Source of the DNA: Trichoplax sp. H2 | Taxonomy: Eukaryota > Placozoa > Uniplacotomia > Trichoplacea | Assembly (NCBI GenBank): GCA_003344405.1 | Contig: NOWV01000249.1 | Location: 26,398-90,397, forward strand | Direction: 5' to 3' | DNA length: 64,000 nt | Shown: one piece after another, positions 48,981-62,694 of the stretch | How positions within the stretch are numbered: position 1 is the stretch's first letter | Layout: each line of letters begins with the position of its first letter | The notes under the pieces: generated by a model | Told to the model about the DNA's origin: nothing | Databases searched by the model: none | What the model saw: only the letters and a program-made list of their open reading frames with translations | Position numbers and translations under genes: made by a program

Positions 48981-49892
48981 TATGAATGAGCTGTTAGTAA
49001 TACTCTACTAACCGCCACAATAGATCAAATAGTCGTTAGTTTTCCTACTCACAGACCATGTTTATATCATTCATTTATTCAATTATTTATTCTGATATCT
49101 CTATAAATCTGTCATCATTGCACATATACATATAATTGACTAATTGACCTAGTTCACCGAAAGAATCAGAGCGATGTGTATGATCGAGATGGGAGCTATT
49201 GTACTGCAGATAGTAGTCCATAATTAGTAGAAATCCATGTTATCATATACCACTGACTACCAACTGTTTGGTCCAGTGGTAAAATCTATTAATTCTACTG
49301 GGTATTCTGCTTTAAAGCCGCTAGAAAAATATTTGTTAGCAACTTTCCAGAATAGAGTTAACTAGGCGATATCGACTAGATCAGCGACTCTTTGCAAAAA
49401 TTAAAAGTGACAACACCATTTATGGTACAATAATGCTCAATGTTGGCATTAATAAGGTCCTTAACGTAGACCCAATTTAGACTGCTACACTATGCCATCA
49501 CAAGCCACCAAGTTACAAACTTCATTCTAACCTTACTCAGTAACACTAATTTAGATATAGTAACGAAGATACCTGCCTATATATGGTATAACATACTACG
49601 GTTTAAGATCCCTATAAAGGAATATAATCCTTTAAAATTTTGTTGCAAATAGCAATCCAGCGTAGCTACTGCCAACCAGTACAGTATAATCAAGTTAGTC
49701 GACTTCCTAAAATAAATAAATTCTCCATATAGCAATGCTATAACTTTTCATTTTTACTATCGTGAATGTCAATACAGGGTACTCCTAGAATGCTATATTA
49801 CGATAGCAACGAGATGACGGGATGTTATGAAAAAAAACGCATAAAAGTAGTTTATCAATTCTTCTTTACGTCTTATTAATTGACGCTCAGCC

Positions 49893-51179
49893 ATGGTAAA
49901 AATTTGGCTTTCAAGTAATCTAATCCTATCGTTGCTACTAGAGTTTCTTTTAGTAGGTTATCAAATACAAAATACAAATGGAGCGATGTCATCTCAGGGA
50001 ATCAATAATCGGGCACTATCACACAATCAAACATTGCCACCGTCAATTAGCTGGAATAAGTTAAAATTTCGCTTCGTTCGATGTGGACATGATCCTAGCA
50101 AGCAATATTGTTCAAACTACGCAATAATGCTGGTTAATAATTTCCCAAACGACGGCAAAATGGCTGCCAATGTCCTCAAGCTCTATAATAAATTAGTCCA
50201 CAATGGATTTCGTTCCAGTAACATTCGAGTCTTTTATGGCAATGGTAGCATACCTATAGAATATTGTAAGTTACAGCTAGAATTCAAGAAATACACTTGT
50301 AATATATGAATTTAATTATGTAATTTGCTTATCGAAACAGTAGCACTAGTGTATTACCTGAAATAACAAGGTTTGTAATGATTACATATTATTTCGTCTA
50401 TGCTACTGATAAACGCTGTTGATTTATAGTAAGGTAGATAAAGTCTAAAGATTTGGTCAATGTAAGAGAATCATATAATATATCACTAGAAATTAATTCT
50501 ACTTTATTAATCACATCTAGCAACCACAGTTTGCAAATTAGCTAGGTATTAATTTAAAGAAAAAGATTGATGAATCATATCCCTTGCAGATGTAGCATAT
50601 CGTCAGAATCGACACTAAATGCTATATTTAAGATAAAATTTTATACCAATCTCCGAGATCTCTATCATTTAATTTAATGTTTACTCTTTAGCTGATATTC
50701 CAACCTTTGGAAACATGCGATTATATCCAGCAACCTCAACTTATAAGCGTCCATTTCTCCGTTTGATAAAACAAATGTGTAGTTGTAAGATTCGATCAGG
50801 CCTTATTTACGTTAGCAATCCCACCTCAAAAGACGGTAGCATTTTGCTACCAAAGCCATCAGACAAACAAACTATTGCAGGGAAAATGAGACGCGTTAAA
50901 CTTTCAGCTAATGCATTTGGAGTTGCCCTCCTTGATTGCCAAGCCAAAGATATGCATATTATTGCCGATCAAAGATTAAAAATTCCGGACGTTGTCCATG
51001 AAGAATACTATGAAAGGAATAACACACGATTTTATAATGTGACTTACATTGGTTCCTTGTATTATAATGAAGATTGTGTTCGAGGCGATATGACAAAAAG
51101 ACTGATCAAAGTTGACTGGAGATATTGCAACGATCAAGTAGTTAAGGTAAATAATTTCAAACCGAAATTCCAGAATTGA
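49893..51179 (+). CDS. secreted legumain/C13-peptidase-like protein, probably inactive
   Basis: Two exons, 49893-50265 and 50692-51179 (donor T|GTAAGTT, acceptor ctctttag, phase 1), give 286 residues. Residues about 5-29 are hydrophobic and look like a signal peptide. Residues 76-126 resemble the first strand-helix-strand of legumain and PIG-K: a NYAIMLV strand, a helix ending in HNG, then NIRVFYGNG. Residues 162-178 resemble the next core strand, ending in an SILLP turn. Where active C13 enzymes have the catalytic His-Gly, this protein reads SNPTSKDG, so the His is missing. A Cys at 207 (ALLDCQ) sits about where the catalytic Cys is expected. I infer a catalytically altered, secreted or lysosomal relative of C13 peptidases. 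The family call is from pattern only and could be wrong; the gene structure itself is firmer. Confidence 0.55.
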
Positions 51180-54100
51180 TCTTAAAGAAATTATATCTAA
51201 CACAATTAAATAACGTGGCACACTTTTGATTTAGTTTATGAAAAATCCCATGTATAGCCTGAGAGATAAATGCCAGCCGGCAATTTATCGAGATTGGAGG
51301 AGGAAAATTCTAAACAGAACTCTCTTTGGCTCCCGTTGTGGGAAGCATCGCACATCTAGCAGTGAACTTATCCCAGCAATGTGGTGTTAAATTCGTACAA
51401 GCTGAGATATTATCTGCGATTAATTTTATATACTATGCATAAATCGATTAAATCTATCGGACAGTTTCAATAATAGATCGTTACTAAATGGCTAAAGTAA
51501 AATAGGATGCATAATCAATAATAGTACAGCAATATACTTTATGATTGTAATCCTTCGCTATATTGCCAGAATATCCTTTAACGTCTTTATTCGTTACATC
51601 CAAGTTATGGATTTAATTGTTGCTTATTTAGGAAATAAATTATGTAAATCGTTGATCTATCGGGTCAAAATCTATATTTTACGTAGTTTATCCAGCGAAA
51701 ATGATGCTATGAAATGTATATGCATATGCTTCTATAAGTTGCCATTTTAAATGTGATAGTGAGATTACCTATTGAAGAATCTGATTACCACTAGAGATTC
51801 TGGGTATAATCATTTTATTATCGCTTAAGTAAAAATCTCCTAAACATAAAGAAGTAAGCCCTGGAATAGGAAAAACTTATCCGGAAGAGTATACGTACAT
51901 CCTTGGTTGATGGTTTCATAACTTGATAACTTTGTATGCTTTGTCAGGTTTGATTGCTGGCCGCTTTACTAGCTGTTTGATCGATGTTAGCGATCAAATC
52001 TACCATGCATGATTTGTCAGTAATCCTCAATTATTAAGAGTTAGTTTGAATATCAATCCTGCGTAAGATGAGTGCACAAAACTATTAAATCTCTCTAAGT
52101 AGAATATCAGTCCCAAAATTAAATGTATGGATTGATCTCCGTAAACTACTTCAAATCATAGCAGCTAATTTCACGCTTAGCTTACTATTAGCTATAAAGT
52201 ATCCAAAATTAGACCTTTCCGTGACGGCATAAACTTCTCGAGCTATAAAGCCCGGAACGAAATGTTAGAAATAGAACTACTAGGAGGCACGTAAAACCAC
52301 TGTAATGTAATTCTCATCATAACAAGATCTATCAACAGGCAGATCATTAATAATCTCGAAGAGATTTTAAAACTCTGGTTTCATTGGCATTCCAATGAGC
52401 AATATAAGCATGATACATTATCACGATAAGCCCTGAAATTGGCGAAATGTCAGCATTAATATGATACTAAAGCTTTCTTTAAGAAAGATGATATCATCAA
52501 TCTGGTGCGGTAACAGTACTTTCTTTCAGATATTTTATTACTTTATGGTAGCTATTTCGATTAAATTTATATGTGTGCACTTATTTATAATAGAAAATCT
52601 ATTGCTTTTTTCTTAGCTATGATGAACTCAACATAAGGAAGCCAGTTCTGAATCGATTTATGTAATATAAGCAATCCTCTATTACAAGTCATTTTAATCC
52701 ACTTAATAAACTCTGCTTACATAACAGCAATTGTTTATTGCAAAGTTGACCCAATTATTATGAAGAGAATGACCTCTGCCTCATGCTGTGGAGTTTACGA
52801 TTATTTTATTATTTAAAATACGCTTTCATGGTTCGGTAAAGGATCACAAAAGAATGTTTATTAGTCCAACATCCTCGTAGCGCACCCTATTTACTAATTT
52901 TTACACCATGCTATCAGCAGGGATTGATAAAGAAGTACTTTCTATTCTCTATTAAGTAAGAGCATTATTTCAACAGTAGAAATGAAAAATACTTTAACTT
53001 GTAATTTAAAAGTAGCTGTAATTAGTTTATTGGAGAGATACCGTTGGAGTAGGTAGATGTTATATTAATTTAAGCGATAGAAGAAAAAATAAACTATCCA
53101 TTATTAATAACGAAACAGCGCTTGTATTGACTTATGCCGTATATGGTATCAGATTATAATAAAATATACCTATCACACTACTTCTAATATCAGCAATCCA
53201 TGCAATTTCATTTTAGCATTTCGAGTAAATACAATTTAAAAGTATGTAATGATGTTGATATGATATTATACATTACCAATACCACTTTAATACACTTATC
53301 TTATTCCCTAATAGAGATAATTATCTCATTCCGTCATGTTTTCTTAAGATTTAGTAAGATCTAAGTAATATTTATAAAGATCTCATTAAGATCATTTTAC
53401 CCAATACTATGTCAACCATAGTTAAAACCATTGCTCTTTTACGGAAAGAATTACTAGTTTCGATCATATGTTATAAACTTATATCAATAATGCTTTAGCT
53501 AAAGATTTATCTTATTTAGCTATTATTTAGTAGGTAACAGTAATGTCTAGTTCATTTAATAGTAAATATCCGGTCTGGCTATCATATATTACGTAAAGTA
53601 ATACCTGGTTCCATTGAATGGTAAGAATCTGATTTGACTATCATCTAGTATATAAATGTTAATGGCTGGTTCCATTAAATACTTGGAATCTAGTCTGACT
53701 ATAATCTGGTAGGTAAATATTAAGGGCTGATTTTATGTAACAGTAAAAATATGTTAAACATGATGACAATAAAATACTGGCCTGTTGATTTAATCTATAA
53801 ATTGTTATTTAGCACTCAGAATTAGTCATTGAAAAATTTCATTATTTCTAGATGTTCGTGTTCATATCATCTTCAATTCATCCAACTTAATGAGTACTGA
53901 GTCTGTACTTGTATAGTTATCTACCCATTCTTTCAGCTTTGATAGCTTAAAAGCTATTCGAAAAAAAAGGAATTTAAACATCTGTTTATTAAAGCTATTT
54001 GAATTTAATAATTTATAATTAATTTATAGGATAAAATAGGACACCTGTTCGTTAATATAGTGCTGTATGGTGCGACTGATGTAACCACTACAAAGGATAC

Positions 54101-54921
54101 TTCCATGTTATTCTTTTCATTGAGTTAATTATATGCTAACAAACATCATTCTAAATAATAAACCATAATACCTTTATTTATAAAATTAATACAGCATAAC
54201 TTTTCGATCAGTAATTCTATTTTAATACACCAAATGAACAAAATCTGAAAACTGACATAACCATGTTCTATATTTGAATAATCTTATATTGTTCATAGAT
54301 ACGGATATTTTTTATAGATTACGTAAAAGTAATCGTAATATTGGTTGTTATAGCAATTTATTTTTACTCGCAGTCGTTATGCTATTGTCAGCTTATTTTT
54401 AGCTACTCAATGCCATTTTACATAATAATTTAATAGTAATTATTTCATTTCCCATCCAAATAATTCTATCTGCATTGTACTGCATATCTTTTGATTTCTA
54501 TAACCTTATTCTCAATAGAATATGTTATTTCCATGGCAACAGGTCTGGCAGAACAATCGCTGATATTATACTCTTGTCAAGCCAATGACGGGAAAGAATA
54601 GAATTGTCAAGTATGTTGCAAGCGATATAATTCACTAAGAATCAATTATTTCTATCAGTTTAGCTTATAAGAAAGTATTTTAGTCTATCTAGTTCATAAT
54701 AATTCATTACATCAGGATTCAAGAAAGCAAGCAAGAAGAAATTGATTTCATTTGAGCTATAATATCAACCATCATTGGCACTCTGATAAATTAAGAAAAT
54801 CATTCAAAATTTTAAATAGTTGTGTGTGACATTACTTTACTAGTCTCTGTTTTAAGAGATTATTTGGACGATAGTCCGGCGCTGCCATTGACTGGTAGTA
54901 AGATTTGAGTAAAGAAAAAAG
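51180..54921. other. intergenic, 3.7 kb
   Basis: No gene is seen. The 69-codon frame at 51541-51750 has no motif. A 60-base tandem repeat lies at 53522-53745. The right end is the promoter region of the glutamate receptor. Confidence 0.55.
53522..53745. repeat. about 60-bp tandem repeat, nearly four copies
   Basis: Copies start near 53522, 53581, 53640 and 53701. Common core: at(c/a)atctagta...aaat(g)tta(a)tggctggttccatt(a/g)aat, then aat(c/a)tg(g/a)tctgact. The last copy is partial and most diverged. Confidence 0.75.
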
Positions 54922-57900
54922 ATGAAATCGCTTGTGATAGCAAATTTAGTATTTTTACAAATCATTATCTTCAATAGATATGGAGACGCTCAAGAAATTT
55001 ATAAATTTGGTAAGTTAAAGTAATTATTAAAGTATTTTATTTACAATTCGTGAAAATTTTCGATTATTGGCTAGTTCGTATTGGTCTACAAAATGTAACT
55101 TATGACACTAATTTATCAAAAGAAAAAGCCACTTTAGAATTAGTAAAACTTGATTACATCACACTACTTTCTAGGTACATTTTTACTTTTCATCATCAAT
55201 AATTATCGATGATTAACAGATCCTCTTGTAGATTAAATTTATCATTCGTCACTATAATTATGAATGATAACTTTATTCTACAAACGGGTCCGCTAATCAT
55301 TTCTTAACTCTATAAGATAAGATTTTGGTGTCATATTCTAGCCCTGACCGTAACCCTAATTCTTTACTCTCAACCTTGACATCTACTTGCAAACCCTAAT
55401 TATTAATGATTTTTATCGCGAGGCATGCTACTTCGTTAAGAATGCTCCCTATTTTAATATTGACTTATTCAATTAACAAAGAAAAGTCAAGCGAATCTAT
55501 CATTCTACCGATCAAATTATGAGAAATATATATTTTGATACCCTTTATCATATGAACCCGACAAACAGACTTTAATGCACAATCTTTTTACTCATTTCAT
55601 TTCAATTAATATTACTTTTTAATTTTAAAAACAAATTAGACTCCCTTTCTAGCACAATGATACTTGCCATATTTTAATATAATTTCAGTATCTTGCATTA
55701 AACAAATCATGTTTGTTATGTCGATTTTTTCATGGTTGATTACTATAACATCAATAGCGCTAAGAGCATGGTCTAAAATCCGACTAAAATCGGAGTCTTA
55801 CCTTATTTATTCAAGATGATAAAAGCGTTAATATCAACCGATATCGTCATCGACAGGAAAATGAAGAAAAAATTTGAAACTTCTGCAAAGTTAATACAGA
55901 CTCTACCGTACTAATCTCTTACTTTACGATGATATATTCTTTGCTTAACCGTAAAAGACAATGTGCTGGTTGTTCTTTTTTATGTAAACTAAATCTCTAA
56001 TAATAATTAGCGTCTAAAATTGTTTGTAGTCCACAGTAAAGTAGAAACATAATTCTCTTAATGAGTCGGAATATCGTTATAATCTAGTTAAATAAAATGT
56101 AAATGTTGTTTTAGTACATGTTAGTAGTTCATCCATTCCGTATTAATTTATGAACATATTGTTTATTTCAACATTGAGTTACATACACTTAACCATGTTT
56201 ATACTCAATTGACGTTGAAAATAGTCAACACTTGAACAAAAGTTTTGTTGACTATTCGGATTCGAATTACAATAAGTCAAATGTAATTGTAGTTTTAACT
56301 AAAGCCAAAACATTAAAAAGCCACCTAAAACTATCGTAATTATCTTCATACTTATTAGACGAAGCTTTCGTCTTTAATAAGATGCTATTACATCGTGCAT
56401 CAAAATAAAATCTAATTATTAAAAGTTATGATAATAACTTGACTTGGAGCATCTTTTGTTCTTTCGAAGGTAAAAGATGACTTTAATATGAATATAAGCA
56501 ACATTTTAAATTAAGACAGTTTTCTATATTCACTGTTATTAGGCGGCTATTATACTTTTCTTAAACCAATATATCATGCATACCATGATTCTCATATCAG
56601 AGAGTTAGTTTAGTAATTTCTTTCTTACTAAATATCTCCATTTTCCATAACTTATGAGTATTTTTTTAGACGAAATACGGACAAAAATTTTGGAAAACTT
56701 TCTTTAGATGCTTGATGTTTATGATGGTTAATTTATGAATCTACTGGCCGTTTAGGTTCTAGAAATTCATAAATTCATAAATAATACCTCTAGGATTATT
56801 CTACTTTTTAATATCAGAATGCCAACATCCAAGTTGTTCTGGCTCTGAAAAACGCGTCATTTTATTATAGATTGCCTAGTAGTTTAGCTAACAACTAATC
56901 AACTCAATTACTCACGCATGGAGTAAAATTAACTGAAGTGTTCATGCTAACTAAACTCATCGATTGATTAAACATTTTAATAATCTTTGTCATCATAGTT
57001 AATTTAATTCTAACGATCTTCTAGGTCTTATAACGCCACCCCAATTTCCTGAATTAGAAAGGGCCATAAATATGACGATGGCAATGATTAATAATAAGGA
57101 AATTGCTAGTCTGCAATTAGGCAATGTCAAATTATCTGGAATCTTTCGATCAGCCGATATATTTAGCCCGTACGATAACTTGAGAAAAGGTAAGAAAAGT
57201 AAAGAAATTGGTGTTATTTAATCAGCGAAACTTGATAGTGTTAATACGGAATTAACTAAATCGCATAAATTATGAATAAGGAGGAAGAAAATTTGAAAAT
57301 AATTTAATACTTTTGTAATTTTACCAATTGCTCAAATTCGATTAGCTTGTGAAATTATGAGCCAAGGCATCGTCACTCTTATTGGACCACTTTCATCAAG
57401 CGCAACAAAAGGTGTACAAAATATCTGCTCTCCACTTCAAATGCCACAAATTGCACCCGTAGCAACCGATCCATCTTTATCTAGCAATTTCAATTATAAC
57501 TATTTATTAAGAATTATAGCACCAGACAATTTCCAGAGCACTGCTATTGCGTCAATTGTAGAACGATATAAATGGACCAAAATGTCCATTTTAGCCTCCA
57601 GTACAGATTTTGGTTTGTTAAATCAAATGATAACATATGACTTTGCTATAAGATTTATAATTAAGCTCTGATTTTATGATAGGAATTAACGCTTTAACTG
57701 AATTTCGCCAAATTGCATCAAGAAAACTATGGAGGATTCTGTCATTTGAATTATATGCAATTCAAAATAACTCCTATGTGGCAGATATTGAAGGTTACTT
57801 ACAGAGGATAAAATCTGCAGGTGAAAAAAATGATAAGCTAATAATCCAAATAAATATTCATCACCTAAAAGATATACGAGTAATTTACTCTCTCTTATAA

Positions 57901-60900
57901 GCAAATTACGTTGGATAAGTAAATTATCTCGTTATAAATATCTCAATGATGATTTAGAAAACAATTTTTTTTGCTTTTTTAGGATCTAAAGTCGTTATTT
58001 TAGGCTGTGAAGGAGAGCATGCTACACAAATATTTGAAGCAGCGAATCGGCTAGGTCTACTATCACGGGGCTGGGCTTGGATTGTTGTTGACACTGTTCC
58101 ATCACTGGTAAATAAAATGATATGTAATTAATTGATTTGTTTTACGGAGGGGATATAAAATAACATTAATTGACTAATAAATTGTACTTTAGGAATCTTA
58201 AATTGATAATTAATCCTACCTTACCGAATCAATCTCAAATATTTTAGGCACCTATCCATACTGTTATTGATTTATAGCTGAATTGTATTGATGCAATTTA
58301 CAGTTATTTTTAAATTTTAATATTATGACAAATCTGAATAGATATACATAATTCATTTGATATCGTACTATAATAAATTTAACATATAACAGTAACAAGT
58401 TAAGTAGAGTAGTAAAGAGTCGAAGATGAATAGAGTAATATTGCTAAATAATTAAAATCACTAGCGTAATGATGAATAGGTTGGGATGATTTTGTTCAGA
58501 ACGACAATTAATTCAACTAACATGTTGTAATATGCTGATGAGAATAGTAACCATTGAAAATAAGTAAGAGCCATACTTAGTATAACGTAAGATGGATATC
58601 TTAATTGCCTATATCAAGCCAAACCTATTTAGTTCTGAATTAGTAGTAATATTGTATAAAAAATTCATAACAGTTTATTCGTCGCTATAGAAATATACAT
58701 CAGACTAACATTTATACAGATAATGATTCTGCCCGGATAGTATTAATTCTAAGCTTATCAAACCCTATTTTATTCTAGTATCCTACCCTGCCTTCCTATA
58801 CTAATGGCATCATTAGCTTGCGTTATTACCAAACGGAAACAAGTATACTTCGTTCTATAAGAGCACGCTATAAGCAACTTTATAATAAAGAACTGCAGGT
58901 AAGGCTTAAATACAGCTGTGATCAATATTATTTTTATCATTGAAGCAGAGATGATCAAGAATAATTTATTACTATGAGAATTTTCTACTGATAATAGGTA
59001 TTACACTATCGATATATTGATGCACTATTAGCCTTTGGTTATGGCATCAAAAATATGAAACAGAAAGGAATTACAATTATTCCGACATCACTCAATTGTA
59101 GCAGCAATCCTACTCAGCCTTGGACTAATGGAGCAAAAATGCTGCAACTAATTAAAGAAGTAAAATGAATTACTCATGTGATAGAATGATTTTGAACTCT
59201 TTTACTCCTTCTATAATTTTCAAATTGCATTGAAATAGGTAATCATTATCCTTCATTGACAATATATAATGTGTATTAATGCAGAGTTCTGGCGAATCAA
59301 CTTCAAGTCCGATTAATTTCACCGCATTGGGTGGACCAACCTATAAGATTTGGGATGTTGTTAATTTACATGGTACTACTTGGTCTACTGTGAGTAGTCT
59401 CGGATGTTAATTTATATCAGTAATATACTTATAGTCTATATTATTAAATTAAATAGCACTATTTTGTCCCTTGTAAGTAGCCTTAACTATTAATTTACAT
59501 CACCAATGTAAATATATATGCTCCATCTCTGTGTAAGTGGCGATAACATTGTACTATACGCATAATTTTAGGTTGGAAATTTTACAGTACCGAACCAGTT
59601 AAATCTTGATGGTAATTCTATCTATTTTATGGATGGAGCTAGGATTATTGCAGATTCTGGTTCATTTTTGAAGGGAAAGACTATTGTTGTCACAACAATC
59701 ATTGTAAGTCTAATTGATTTCCTACAGCAATTACTGAATCATTGTAATTGGCGGTTCTTCTAATTAAATTTGTGAATATGGTTTCATATAATATGTTAGC
59801 TAACATATAAGTTTATATGTATACCTATACTTAAAAATAGGAGTACAACATGATAAATATATTATCGTTTTCAGGAACCTCCATTTACTATGATTGAAGA
59901 CAATCCTGCTACTGGTAGAAACTATAAAGGCTATATCATCGACATGATGGATAAATTAGCGAGTAGTCTAAATTTCAACTATACAGTCCGTTTAGTTGCA
60001 GACGGTCAATATGGTGCTCAAACGATGGTCGATGGTGCTCCTCAATGGAGTGGTATGGTGGGAGAAGTAGAAAGAAGAGTGAGTATATATCTGCGTGGTT
60101 GCAGATTAATATAAAATTATATCAGTAGATGCCCATTTTCACTCTCTTCATGACTAGAAAGATATTTTCATTCTGTTCATTTCCATCTATACTCTAGGTG
60201 GCTGATATAGCTGCAGCTCCTCTCTCTATCAGTCCCGTTCGCCAACAAGTGGTCGATTTTTCTATGCCTTATATCGATCAAGGTTTGACGGTATTAACAC
60301 TGAAAACCTCTGGGCAGACACCATCATTATTCCAGGCCTTCTTGCCTTTAACTGGCGAAGTCTGGCTATGTATCCTACTTTCAATTACATTAGTAGCTAT
60401 TGCTGTTACATTTATAAATCGTTTCAGTCCATTTGATCATTATGGTAAAGCCTGTAAGCAAATTCAACCCTTGTATAATTCCAACCAAACTGGTGTTTCT
60501 GATAAAGATTACGCGACTTGGATGATAGAAAATGAAGAAGATATTGAAGCTTTCTCATTGTATAATAGCTTATGGTATACTTTAGAATCATTTTTACTAC
60601 AAGGTGCTGATAGAACACCAAGATCATTCTCTGCACGCTTAATTACTGCAGTTTGGTGGTTAGCATCAGTGATAATTACTTCTACTTATACCGCTAATTT
60701 GGCTGCCTTTCTAACAGTAAATCGTCTTCAACCGAGTAAGTTTATATCTATATTCTCAATTTAAATTACTATTCATTTATAGTTCTCTTATTCTATGTGT
60801 AGAGAGAAGACTGATAATCGTACTGTATTACAGTGTGCTACTTAATCACATCAATCTTCATTTCATAAAAGCAATAATGATTACTTTAACTGTTTATTAC

Positions 60901-62694
60901 AATTATATGGACTATCTTAATTATAGGATATATCAAATATGAACAAGTTGATAAAACGTAATTTTCGTTAACTTCTCTCCTTCTCTCTCTATATATGCAA
61001 AATTCTCCATGGCCTAAATTCTACCGCAGCAATAACTTCATTAGCAGAATTATCCAAAACTTCGGCCATTAATTATGGCGTTTTAGGCAATAGCAGTGCA
61101 GAAACTTTCTTTCAACAATCGACCATATCGCCATACATCGACATGAAACATAAATTAAAAAATGTCCAAAGCACAACTGATGGAATCAATCGAGTAGTCA
61201 ATAGCTTTCAAGGAGAAAAATATGCTTTCATTGGCGATGCATCATTACTTAATTATGCCAAAAGCCAAAATTGCAATTTAACTACTATTGGTAGTTTCAA
61301 GAAAGATAGTTATGCTCTTATCTTATCGAAAGAATCACTGTTCTTAAAAGAAATTAACATTGAAATTTTTAAATTACGTGAAGAGGGCTTTTTTGAGGCG
61401 ACTAGAGTCAAATGGTAAATCCTTCCACAAACTGTACTAATATGACACGTTTCATATACTTTGCATATGATAATACTTTAGTTTCTCCTTACACTATGTA
61501 TTAAAATCTCCAAATTTAAGATTTACAAAGTCTTTATACATTTATAAATAACACTTAATATGTTTTACACTTAATATCGATCGCAAATATAAAAATTACG
61601 AACTAATAGTGAAATGAAATATGCGTAAATATTGTTACTAGTGTCGACGTAGACGATACAATATTTTGACACTTTATCGGGTGTTGTATGCTATAAACAG
61701 AGGCTGCATGAAAATAGTGCATTAGTTTACAGTTTTCTACTACCTATACTGCAACTAAAGTCACCTAAGGTGAGTGAGAACCTTGATTCTGAGTATATCT
61801 TTGTTCGTAGATATAAACTTAAAAGAACAAATATCGAAAGACTGATGAATAATAGCAATTATATACATAAAACGTAATATTTCCAACACTTTTATTATTT
61901 AATAAATAGACCTTCGAGCAGATAGCGAATTATAAATCGTTAATATATAGCTTTTACTAACTACAGTGTGGTGCAAGGTATTTCTAAAATAAAAATCTTC
62001 GATCTGGGTTATGAAGGTAGTTCAGATGAGAATTCATATTTTAATAATGGAATAAGATTTTACGCAAAGATTTCATATTTTAGTATTTATCGATTAGATA
62101 ACTCCTAATTCGTGCGTATTCTTTCTATCAAGCATTAATAACTGAAGAGCGTCCTCATAACATCAGATATGATATGATAGCAAAATATTAATTGTGTTCC
62201 AATCTTTATATTTACTTATAGGTTTGAAGCAACATGTACGACCACGACTAAAACGACAACATATGATCCCGTTAAACTTGAGAGTTTAATTGGTGTTTTT
62301 TATATTATCATGGCTTCTATTGGAATGAGTATAGTCATATTAGCAATCGAATGGACTATAGCAGGCATTCAAGACTCTCATCGCCGTAATGTCAAGGTAA
62401 ATGTTTAACTATAATACCAGTAGATAAATTTTGTTTTTTCTAAATTGTTTAATTCCAGTAGAGATATTTGAAAGAGGATAATATTAAAAGCTGATAGACA
62501 GCCCAGATAAGTAATCCTAACCACTTATTTAATATTACTACTTATGATAGGTTAAAAATTTCTCTGATGCTATTCGCCAACGCTTTCGCTTTGTTATTAA
62601 TAACATTGCCAAGGATTTAAGCTCGAGAAGAAATGTTGAAGCTGACACAAAGCAGTCTAAAAAAGGCTCTAATAAAATTGGAGTCATGGTGTAG
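54922..62694 (+). CDS. ionotropic glutamate receptor, 14 exons
   Basis: Ligand-gated cation channel subunit. Exons 54922-55009, 57025-57189, 57346-57612, 57683-57820, 57983-58107, 58779-58898, 58998-59159, 59285-59389, 59572-59703, 59875-60078, 60198-60735, 61030-61414, 62222-62396 and 62551-62694 join in phase to 915 residues. Order: signal peptide, amino-terminal domain, S1 (about 415-545), M1 (about 557-575), pore loop with Gln at the Q/R/N site (LLQGAD, Gln637), M3 with TYTANLAAF (665-673), S2, M4 (about 832-852), and a 60-residue cytosolic tail ending VMV. Binding pocket: Arg517, which holds the ligand carboxylate, is kept (PLSISPVR). The Glu of AMPA receptors is Asp751 (FIGDAS), as in glycine-binding GluN1. 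The Thr of the S2 SxT pair is Ala705. Cys763 and Cys815 should form the S2 disulfide. The channel appears complete. Gln637 predicts calcium permeability. Glycine rather than glutamate as agonist is inference. Confidence 0.95.
55010..57024 (+). other. first intron of the glutamate receptor, 2.0 kb
   Basis: Separates the signal-peptide exon from the ligand-channel body. Very AT-rich, with no nested gene seen. Long first introns often carry regulatory elements, but none is recognisable here. Confidence 0.7.
61415..62221 (+). other. intron 12 of the glutamate receptor, 0.8 kb
   Basis: Splits the Trp codon (TG|G) just ahead of the M4 membrane segment. No coding content is seen. Confidence 0.8.

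Larger units (their letters stand above)
47441..49892. other. intergenic, 2.4 kb, repeat-rich
   Basis: Promoter side of MIC13 and of the secreted-protein gene at 49893. No gene is supported. From about 48095 to 48980 it is built of two families of degenerate tandem repeats. Confidence 0.55.
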
